Below, one piece after another: positions 1 through 5,144 of a stretch of DNA of 7,942 bases. A model generated the notes under the pieces. That model saw only the letters and a program-made list of their open reading frames with translations, did not search any database and was not told where the DNA came from. The DNA comes from Thiobacter sp964445085. GTDB taxonomy: Bacteria > Pseudomonadota > Gammaproteobacteria > Burkholderiales > Thiobacteraceae. Each line of letters begins with the position of its first letter. Position 1 is the stretch's first letter. A program made the translations under genes and the position numbers. Location of the stretch: the NCBI GenBank assembly GCA_964445085.1, contig CAYUJV010000129.1:1-7942 (forward strand), written 5' to 3'.

Positions 1-1692
1 GTTCATCCAGGCGAACGCGCCCATGCCCAGCAGCGCCGCCAGCGCCAGGCGCAGGTAGCCGGTGAGGCGGCCGTGCTGCAGCAGGCGCGTCTGGCGCGCG
101 GCGACGAGCGCCAGCCCGCGCAGCAGCAGCTCGTAGGTGGCGGCCGGGCCGTAGCGGTCCAGCCAGTGCATCGCCTGCAGCCGCTGGTGCAGGCGGTCCC
201 AGGACAGGAAGAAAGCGAGGCCGACCAGCACCGTGAGGCCGGTGGCGGACAGCAGCACGTCGAGGCCGTAGGAGGCGCTGAGATCCACCGCCCCCAGCCC
301 CGGCGCGATCACGCGCGCGGCCGCGAGCAGCAGCGGGTCGGCGGTCGGCACGAAATCGAACTCCATGCCCAGCAACACGATGGCCAGCGGCGGCAGCAGC
401 ATGCGCCACGACACCTCGTGCACCGGGCCGCGGCCCGCTTCGGGCGGCCCCCAGAACACGCGCACCGCGGCCACGCCGGCCACCGCCACCGAGATCGCGT
501 TGACGAACACCGTGGCGTAGCTCACCAGCGCGAGCACCTCGGCTTCCGCCTTGGCCACCGACATGACGTCCTTGGCCACGAAGCCGAAGGACAGCGGCAG
601 CCCGGCCATGGACAGCCCCGCCAGCACCGCCACGGCCGCAGTCCAGGGCATGGCGCGGCGCAGGCCCATCAGGTGGTCGATGATGCGCGTGCCGGTGGCG
701 TGATCGATGTTGCCTGCCACCATGAACAGCGGCGCCTTGTACAGGGCGTGGGCGAACAGGAAGGCGACTACGGCGAGCCCGGCGCCCGGGTTGGGCAGGC
801 CCACGAGCAGGGTGAGCGTGCCCAGCGCCGACACCGTGCTGCGCGCGAGGATGCGCTTGAGGTCGCGCTCGCGCAGCGCCAGCACGCCGGCCCACACCGC
901 GGTGACCGTGCCGGTGGCGATCAGGGTCACCTCCCACAGGGGCAGGTCGTTGAACGCGGGATCGAGCCGCGCCATGAGGTAGATGCCCAGCTTCACCATG
1001 GTGGCCGAGTGCAGGTAGGCGCTCACCGGCGTGGGGGCGGACATGGCGTTGGGCAGCCAGAAGTGGAAGGGAAACTGCGCCGACTTGGTGAAGGCGCCCA
1101 GCAGCACCAGCAGCAGGGCGTAGGGCAGGCGCGGGTCGGCGAGGTGCGCCGGCGCCGCCGCGACGATGCCGGACAGTGTCCAGCTGCCGGTGCTCTGCGC
1201 CAGCAGCGTGAGGCCGCCGAGCAGGGCGAGGCCGCCGCCCATGGTGATCAGGAGCGCCTGGCGCGCCGCGGAACGCGCATGGGAATGGCGGTGCTGGAAG
1301 CCGACGAGCAGGAAGGAGGTGAGGCTGGTGAGCTCCCAGAACAGGAACAGCACGATCACATTGTCCGCGCTGACCGCGCCGATCATCGCCAGCATGAACA
1401 GCAGCAGCACCGCGAGCAGCCGGCCGCGGCGCGGCTCGTGGGCGAGATAGCCGCTGGCGTAGACGAAGATCCAGGTGCCGATGCCGGTGATCAGCGCCAG
1501 CATCAGCGCCGACAGGCCGTCGACGCGGAAGGCCAGCGACACCGACAGGCTGGGGATCCAGGCCGCGTCGAACTGCCACGGCAGCGGGTGGCGCACCAGG
1601 CCCCAGGCGAGCAGCAGGAACAGCGCCAGCGGGATGGCGGCCAGCCACAGCCAGGTGGGCCCGCTGGCAGGGCCGTGCTCGTGGGCGGTCAC
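1..1692 (-). CDS. mrpA: MrpA/MnhA-type cation/proton antiporter subunit A (3' end beyond window)
   Basis: This is an inner-membrane subunit of the Mrp family, related to the proton-pumping NuoL subunit of complex I; in known Mrp complexes it couples Na+ (or K+) efflux to H+ entry. I translated 564 codons without a stop. Visible family motifs are FWELTS with the conserved membrane Glu at residue 120, FTKSAQFPFHFWLP with Lys203, APTPVSAYLHSATMVK at 220-234, DLKRILA with Lys279, and HALYKAPLFM with Lys319. The section around 509-550 matches the tail following the antiporter core in MrpA, which favours MrpA over NuoL or DabB. The GTG start at 1692 overlaps the exchanger stop (GTGA), with GGAG about 10 bases upstream, so the two genes are probably translationally coupled. 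Compared with remembered Bacillus MrpA, the first membrane helix (about 20-30 residues) is absent, and no in-frame upstream sequence supplies one. The C-terminal MrpA/MrpB part lies off the left edge. Confidence 0.85.
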   Translation of the reverse strand, partial: MTAHEHGPASGPTWLWLAAIPLALFLLLAWGLVRHPLPWQFDAAWIPSLSVSLAFRVDGLSALMLALITGIGTWIFVYASGYLAHEPRRGRLLAVLLLFMLAMIGAVSADNVIVLFLFWELTSLTSFLLVGFQHRHSHARSAARQALLITMGGGLALLGGLTLLAQSTGSWTLSGIVAAAPAHLADPRLPYALLLVLLGAFTKSAQFPFHFWLPNAMSAPTPVSAYLHSATMVKLGIYLMARLDPAFNDLPLWEVTLIATGTVTAVWAGVLALRERDLKRILARSTVSALGTLTLLVGLPNPGAGLAVVAFLFAHALYKAPLFMVAGNIDHATGTRIIDHLMGLRRAMPWTAAVAVLAGLSMAGLPLSFGFVAKDVMSVAKAEAEVLALVSYATVFVNAISVAVAGVAAVRVFWGPPEAGRGPVHEVSWRMLLPPLAIVLLGMEFDFVPTADPLLLAAARVIAPGLGAVDLSASYGLDVLLSATGLTVLVGLAFFLSWDRLHQRLQAMHWLDRYGPAATYELLLRGLALVAARQTRLLQHGRLTGYLRLALAALLGMGAFAWMN

Positions 1693-2738
1693 GCGGACGA
1701 TACTCCGCGGCTGCGGCGCCAGTGGCGCCAGGCGAGGACGGCCAGCGTGACGGCGGTGAGCGGAATCACGAAACCGCCCATCATGGCCGACAGGCCCGCC
1801 TGCGCATCATGCCCGGTGGCGTCCAGAACGAGGTAGGCAACATAAGCCCCATAGTAGCCGAGGAACAGCAGTCCCTCCCAGCGCGCGATGAGGTGGCGCG
1901 TGAAGAAGATCGGCAGGCAGGCCACCGCCACCATCACCGGCAGGTCGAAGGCGAGCAGCGCCGGCGCCACGCGCAGATCGGCCGGCGCGACGCTGGCCGA
2001 AATCCCGAGCACGCCGAGGATGTTGAAGAGATTGCTGCCGACGACGTTGCCGACGGCGATGTCGCGCTGGCCGCGCAGCGCCGCCAGCAGCGAGGTGGCG
2101 ACTTCCGGCAGCGAGGTGCCGGCCGCGACCAGGGTGAGGCCGATGATCATCTCGCTCATGCCCAGTTCGCGCGCGACGGCGACGGCCGCGCGCACCAGCC
2201 AGTCCGAGCCGAGGACGAGCAGAGCGAGCCCGGCGGCGCCCAGCGCCAGATGGAAGCCCCAATGCCTGACGGGCTGTTCTTGCTCGCCGTCCTCGGCAGC
2301 CGCGCGCCGGCTCTGGCGGATGAGCAGAAAGGTGTAGGCCAGCAGCAGCGCGGTCAGCAGCAGGCCGTCGCCGCGGCCCAGGCCGCCGTCCGCCGCCAGC
2401 ACCCAGAGCAGGAGCGAGACGGCGATCATCATCGGCACTTCCTGGCGGATCAGCTGCCGGTGCACGACCAGCGGCGCGATCAGCGCGGACGCGCCGAGGA
2501 TGAACAGGACGTTGAAGATGTTGCTGCCGACGCTGTTGCCCAGCGCGAGGTCGGTGCGGCCCGACCACACCGACTGCACCGAAACCGCCAGCTCCGGGGA
2601 ACTGGTGCCGAAGGCCACCACGGTGAGTCCGACCACCAGCGGCGAGATGCCCAGGAGGCGGGCGAGAGCGGAAGCGTGGCGCACCAGCAATTCCGCACCG
2701 AGGATCAGGGCGATCAGTCCGGGGATGAACCAGAGCAT
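1689..2738 (-). CDS. YrbG/CaxA-family cation (Na+/Ca2+) exchanger
   Basis: This is a 349-residue polytopic membrane protein of the CaCA superfamily, which exchanges Ca2+ (or a similar cation) for Na+ or H+ across the inner membrane. Both diagnostic alpha repeats are present. Alpha-1 has GTSSPE at 44-49 and GNSVGSNIFN at 67-76; alpha-2 has GTSLPE at 207-212 and GNVVGSNLFN at 230-239. The acidic residues Glu49 and Glu212 in these repeats are the expected ion ligands. A charged loop at about 141-160 separates the two five-helix halves. An additional hydrophobic segment at about 314-336 and a basic tail extend slightly beyond the usual YrbG core. The ATG start has only a weak GAG-type ribosome site. 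It is the first gene of a two-gene unit with mrpA. The ion specificity cannot be read from the sequence. Confidence 0.9.
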   Translation of the reverse strand: MLWFIPGLIALILGAELLVRHASALARLLGISPLVVGLTVVAFGTSSPELAVSVQSVWSGRTDLALGNSVGSNIFNVLFILGASALIAPLVVHRQLIRQEVPMMIAVSLLLWVLAADGGLGRGDGLLLTALLLAYTFLLIRQSRRAAAEDGEQEQPVRHWGFHLALGAAGLALLVLGSDWLVRAAVAVARELGMSEMIIGLTLVAAGTSLPEVATSLLAALRGQRDIAVGNVVGSNLFNILGVLGISASVAPADLRVAPALLAFDLPVMVAVACLPIFFTRHLIARWEGLLFLGYYGAYVAYLVLDATGHDAQAGLSAMMGGFVIPLTAVTLAVLAWRHWRRSRGVSSA

Positions 2739-2872
2739 GCGCGTCTCACGGTGGCGTGTTCCTGGGTTTCCTGCGGGCAGTGAATTCGGCCCTGCAGGTC
2801 AGACGCGTTCAGGGGACGCAAGTTCAAACCGCGCGCGCCAGCGGGCGTTGCGCTCAGCCAGCGGCGGTCCGC

Positions 2873-2906
2873 AAAAAAAAGAACGCCCCCGGCAAGCCGG
2901 AGGCGT
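2873..2906 (-). terminator. Rho-independent terminator of cbbM
   Basis: Read on the minus strand, ACGCCUCCGG pairs with CCGGGGGCGU around a CUUG tetraloop. This gives a 10-bp stem with one G-U pair, followed by UC and then eight U residues (A run at 2873-2880 on the plus strand). Its orientation and place, about 100 bases past the cbbM stop, make it the cbbM terminator. It insulates the exchanger-mrpA pair from RubisCO transcription. Confidence 0.9.
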
Positions 2907-2943
2907 CGGGGGCGTGCTGAGCCGATCGCTTGCAGTGAAAGCA

Positions 2944-2962
2944 GTGCGCGCGGAGCGCGCAC
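2944..2962. repeat. Perfect 8-bp GC hairpin in the cbbM 3' untranslated region
   Basis: GTGCGCGC (2944-2951) and GCGCGCAC (2955-2962) are exact inverse complements around a 3-base loop. There is no U tract, so it is not a terminator by itself. In the cbbM transcript it lies between the stop codon and the true terminator, where it might block 3' exonucleases; that role is inference. Confidence 0.6.
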
Positions 2963-2970
2963 CAAGGCCG

Positions 2971-3019
2971 GCTACCAGCCACCCCCTACCAGCTACGAGC
3001 TAAGTGCTACGCGCTCCCT
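2971..3019. repeat. Degenerate heptanucleotide tandem array (GCTACNN-type)
   Basis: Seven consecutive 7-base units share a GCTA-like core in constant phase: gctacca, gccaccc, cctacca, gctacga, gctaagt, gctacgc, gctccct. The array crosses the cbbM stop codon (TAG, 3007-3009), so its last units encode the end of the protein (KGSA). The outer units are degenerate, so the edges are approximate. Confidence 0.6.
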
Positions 3020-3864
3020 TTCAGCAGGCCCAGCTTTTCGCGCCAGCCCGGGTACAGCTTGTCAGCGTCGGCCGGGAAGGATTCGAACGCGCGCGCGAAC
3101 TCCCTGTGCTGCTTGGCCCACTCGATGGGATCGGCGCCGGCCTTCCAGCACTCGTAGGCCTGGCGCAGCGATTTCGCGCCGGCGGCCGGGGAGTCGATGT
3201 GGCCGTAGGAGCCGCCGCCCGCGGTGTTGATCACATTGCCGTGGCCGAGGTTTTCGAAGAAGCCGGGCAGGCGCAGCGCGTTCATGCCGCCGGAGATGAT
3301 CGGGGTGGTGGGCTTCATGCCGTACCACTTCTGGAAGTAGACGGGACCCTGGCACTCGTCGCGCTCGATCATNNNNNNNNNNNNNNNNNNNNNNNNNNNN
3401 NNNNNNNNNNNNNNNNNNNNNNNNNNNNNCTTGCCGTAGCCCATGGTGCCGACGTGGATGCCGGAGGCGCCCTGCAGGCGGCTCATCTTGGCCAGCACGA
3501 AGGCGGTGTAGCCGCGCTTGGAGCTGGGCGAGGTCACGGCGCCGTGGCCGGCGCGATGGTAGTGCAGGTACTGGTTGGGGTACTGGCGGCGGGCGGTGGT
3601 CACCATGCCGGGGCCGCCGACATAACCGTCCACCAGGAAGGCGAGCTTGTCCGCATCCGGGCCGAAGGTTTCCAGCGCGAAATCGGCGCGGGCGCACATC
3701 TCGTCGTGGTCGTCGGCGGTGATGTTGAGCGAGAACAGCTTGGCCTCGCCGGTCTCGTCCTGGGCGCGCTTCATTGCGTCGTACACCAGGGGCAGGGTCT
3801 TTTTCAGCGGCGAGAACACCTGGTTGCCCTGGGGCTCGTCGTTCTTGATGAAGTCGCCGCCCAG
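3007..3864 (-). CDS. cbbM: RubisCO form II large subunit CbbM, N-terminal part missing
   Basis: Form II RubisCO carboxylates or oxygenates ribulose-1,5-bisphosphate in the Calvin cycle. The visible protein begins at LGGDFIKNDEPQGNQVF, about residue 185 in Rhodospirillum rubrum numbering. It keeps the carbamylated lysine and metal ligands (K191, D193, E194 equivalents), HYHRAGHGAVTSPSSKRGYTA, GASGIHVGTMGYGK with the loop-6 lysine (K329 equivalent), PIISGGMNALRLPGFFENLGH, and the C-terminal YPGWREKLG. The N-terminal domain and the first half of the barrel are absent, including the KPK lysine (K166 equivalent), so the gene as written cannot make active enzyme. An N gap (3373-3429) follows the loop-6 lysine codon. 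The reading frame does continue rightward without a stop, but from about 3865 it is only the antisense of cbbR. The normal arrangement would be cbbM divergent from cbbR, as the orientations here still show. Identification is secure; completeness is not. Confidence 0.93.
   Translation of the reverse strand: MGGDFIKNDEPQGNQVFSPLKKTLPLVYDAMKRAQDETGEAKLFSLNITADDHDEMCARADFALETFGPDADKLAFLVDGYVGGPGMVTTARRQYPNQYLHYHRAGHGAVTSPSSKRGYTAFVLAKMSRLQGASGIHVGTMGYGKXXXXXXXXXXXXXXXXXXXMIERDECQGPVYFQKWYGMKPTTPIISGGMNALRLPGFFENLGHGNVINTAGGGSYGHIDSPAAGAKSLRQAYECWKAGADPIEWAKQHREFARAFESFPADADKLYPGWREKLGLLKGSA
3373..3429. other. Assembly gap of 57 Ns inside cbbM
   Basis: The sequence is unknown here. On the minus strand the gap lies between GTMGYGK and MIERDECQGP. 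Known CbbM proteins have about 12 residues between these motifs (36 bases), whereas 57 Ns would mean 19, so the gap length is probably an estimate rather than a true distance. Confidence 0.95.
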
Positions 3865-3866
3865 CC
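3862..3866. other. Abnormal cbbM/cbbR junction
   Basis: The bases CAG at 3862-3864 serve both genes: as Leu (CTG, minus) before GGDFIKNDEP of CbbM and as Gln of QPAVFMQIKQLEE of CbbR (plus). If cbbM encoded the usual Trp before that Leu, the next bases would be CCA, so CAGCC could be shared by both parents as short microhomology. Left of this point the sequence is cbbM only; right of it, cbbR only. Confidence 0.85.
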
Positions 3867-4680
3867 TGCGGTTTTCATGCAAATCAAGCAGTTGGAGGAG
3901 TCGTTGGGCTTGCCCTTGTTCGAGCACATTGGCAAGCGCATTCATCTGACCGAAGCCGGGCGCGAAACGCTGGCGGCGAGCCGGGCGGTGAATCGGGCGC
4001 TGGCTAACCTGGAGCACGCCCTGGCTGACCTGCAGGGCCTGAAGGGCGGCAGCCTGACGGTGTCGGTGGCGAGCTCCGCCAGCTACCTGGCGGCGCGCCT
4101 GATCGCCGCCTTCCGCCAGGCCCACCCGGCGGTGCGCGTCAGCCTCAATGCGGTCAACCGCGAGACCCTGCTGCAGCACCTGGCCGAGAACAGCGTCGAC
4201 CTGGTGTTGATGGGCCGCCCGCCCGAAGGCCACGATCTGGAGGCGCAGCCCTTCCTCGACAACCCGCTGGTGGTCATCGCCGCCGCGACGCACCCGCTCG
4301 CATCGATGAAAAACATCCCGCTGCAACGCCTGGCCGAAGAGCCCTTCGTCGGCCGCGAGCCGGGCTCCGGCACGCGCATCGCGGTGGAGAAATTTTTCGA
4401 GGCGAACGGCCTCACGCTCAGGGTCGCGATGGAAATGAACAAGAACGAAGCGATCAAGCAGGCGGTGGAAGCGGGGCTCGGCGTGGGCGTGGTGTCGCTG
4501 CACGGCGAGCTGGCGACGCGGCACCTGCGCATTCTCGACGTCCAGGGTTTTCCGCTGCTGCGGAAGTGGTATCTGGTGCGGCGGCAGGGCAAGCGCCTGA
4601 GCCTGGCGGCGCAGGCGTTTGCGGAGTTCGTGGTGAGCGAGGCGGGGCGGGTGGCGAAGGCGGGGGAGGTGCTGCAGTGA
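3862..4680 (+). CDS. cbbR: LysR-type regulator CbbR, N-terminus missing
   Basis: CbbR is the LysR-family regulator of Calvin-cycle genes, known to respond to metabolites such as RuBP or NADPH. The visible 272 residues begin at QPAVFMQIKQLEESLGLPLFE, the recognition helix of the winged helix-turn-helix, and continue through the wing (HIGKRIHLTEAGRETL). The linker helix follows, then an apparently complete two-lobed effector domain: GSLTVSVASSASYLAARLI, NSVDLVLMGRPPEG, VGREPGSGTRIAVEKFF, and KNEAIKQAVEAGLGVGVVSL. About 30 N-terminal residues with the first DNA-binding helices are absent, and no ribosome site precedes the remaining frame, so this is a partial gene. The nearly invariant Ser of QPAVS reads Phe (TTC) here, one base from a Ser codon. 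It converges on the small gene, with 34 bases between the stops. An internal ATG at 3877 would yield a protein without a functional DNA-binding domain. Confidence 0.9.
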   Translation, partial: QPAVFMQIKQLEESLGLPLFEHIGKRIHLTEAGRETLAASRAVNRALANLEHALADLQGLKGGSLTVSVASSASYLAARLIAAFRQAHPAVRVSLNAVNRETLLQHLAENSVDLVLMGRPPEGHDLEAQPFLDNPLVVIAAATHPLASMKNIPLQRLAEEPFVGREPGSGTRIAVEKFFEANGLTLRVAMEMNKNEAIKQAVEAGLGVGVVSLHGELATRHLRILDVQGFPLLRKWYLVRRQGKRLSLAAQAFAEFVVSEAGRVAKAGEVLQ

Positions 4681-4714
4681 CTGCCCATTAAACAACTGGG
4701 CTTCTAACTGCAGG

Positions 4715-5017
4715 CTAGTCTTCTTCGCCCAATTCCGGATTCCAACCCTTGCTCTTGGCCAGCGCCATCGCCTTTTCGTAAATCGCCACGTGGCGCTCGC
4801 GCAGTTCGGGCGGCAGGCGGCTCGGCAGGTTGCCGTATTTATCCCATTCCTTTTCGCACTTATCCATCAGGATCTGCATGCGGCCCATGTCCCAGCCGGC
4901 GCAGTCTTCGGTTTCGGGAATGAAGCCGAACAGCCAGCCGTCGAGCACGATGCGGCCGAGCTGGGTCATGCCGTGCTTGTCGTTGTGGAAGCCGACGTAG
5001 GTATTGGTGTTTTCCAT
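4715..5017 (-). CDS. Small acidic protein of unknown function, third gene after cbbQ-cbbO
   Basis: I do not recognise a named family. The protein has 100 residues, 18 acidic and 12 basic (net about -6), four tryptophans (28, 42, 58, 92) and two cysteines (39, 54). It has no signal peptide and no clear membrane helix, so it is probably cytosolic. Visible blocks are GMTQLGRIVLDGWLFGFIPE (16-35), which looks like a compact hydrophobic helix ending in Pro-Glu; CAGWDMGRMQILMDK (39-53); YGNLPSRLPPELRERH (61-76); and an acidic tail GWNPELGEED. The ATG at 5017 is chosen because AAGGAA lies 5 bases upstream and because residues added by the upstream ATG at 5137 come from a dispersed repeat. It follows cbbO in the same direction, so a role linked to RubisCO activation or assembly is reasonable by context only. 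Being a real gene is likely, given its good ribosome site and protein-like composition. Confidence 0.8.
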   Translation of the reverse strand: MENTNTYVGFHNDKHGMTQLGRIVLDGWLFGFIPETEDCAGWDMGRMQILMDKCEKEWDKYGNLPSRLPPELRERHVAIYEKAMALAKSKGWNPELGEED

Positions 5018-5022
5018 ACTTG

Positions 5023-5028
5023 TTCCTT
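5023..5028 (-). promoter_or_regulatory. Ribosome binding site of the small gene
   Basis: AAGGAA on the minus strand lies 5 bases before the ATG at 5017. It decides the start against the in-frame ATG at 5137, whose reading frame runs through a repeat. Confidence 0.75.
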
Positions 5029-5045
5029 GCCTGGGGTGCCCTGCC

Positions 5046-5124
5046 CCCTCTCCCTCGATGGGAGAGGGTTGGGGTGAGGGTGAGCGAGCCCCCTCTCCCT
5101 GTCCCTTTCCCACGCGGGGAGAGG
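5046..5124. repeat. Dispersed CCCTCTCCC/GGGAGAGGG palindromic repeat, two hairpins
   Basis: Hairpin one is CCCTCTCCC (5046-5054) against GGGAGAGGG (5060-5068) with a 5-base loop, followed by the typical TTGGGGTGAGGG. Hairpin two is CCTCTCCC (5092-5099) against GGGAGAGG (5117-5124) with a longer loop. I recognise this as a widespread intergenic repeat of proteobacteria: its spurious translations (SPSPQPSPIEGEG and HPNPLPSRERG in two minus frames) are common in databases. It lies between cbbO and the small gene, with no U tract. Confidence 0.8.
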
Positions 5125-5144
5125 AAACCTGCTGCATACAGGGG

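Larger units (their letters stand above)
2739..3006. other. Intergenic region between cbbM and the exchanger gene
   Basis: No gene is supported in this 268-base stretch. Its right half is the 3' untranslated region of cbbM, with a heptamer array, a GC hairpin and a terminator. The left 134 bases (2739-2872) must carry any promoter of the exchanger-mrpA unit. On the minus strand a TTGAAC hexamer reads from about 2836 downward, but I see no convincing -10 box at the right spacing, so no promoter is called. Confidence 0.6.

Noticed and set aside
1..1692. DabB (NuoL-like subunit of the DAB carbon transporter)
   Set aside because: The motif set and the matching region after the antiporter core fit MrpA better, and no dabA is visible; genes left of the window could change this view.
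73..1836. 587-residue plus-strand open frame
   Set aside because: It is the antisense of mrpA and has a Gln/Arg/His/Gly-rich low-complexity translation typical of GC-rich shadow frames; the minus frame gives a clear MrpA.
2815..2845. tRNA T-arm-like GTTCAAAC sequence
   Set aside because: The flanking bases do not pair as a T stem and no acceptor or anticodon arm can be built.
2739..2872. yybP-ykoY-type (Mn2+) riboswitch upstream of the cation exchanger
   Set aside because: Such riboswitches precede some cation transporters, but I find no matching conserved core or paired stem in these 134 bases.
2971..3019. CRISPR-like array
   Set aside because: Units are 7 bases with no spacers; it is a simple degenerate tandem repeat.
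3004..4695. Long open frames of about 560 codons on both strands joining cbbM and cbbR regions
   Set aside because: Each is half real and half antisense: minus is CbbM preceded by antisense cbbR, plus is CbbR preceded by antisense cbbM. They exist only because of the junction at 3862-3866 and the in-frame N gap.
4683..4701. Possible bidirectional terminator between cbbR and the small gene
   Set aside because: Only a 5-bp stem (GCCCA/TGGGC) with a 9-base loop and no T run on either strand; too weak.
4715..5137. 140-residue version of the small protein
   Set aside because: The first 40 residues are translation of a dispersed repeat (SPSPQPSPIEGEG), and the good ribosome site precedes the ATG at 5017.
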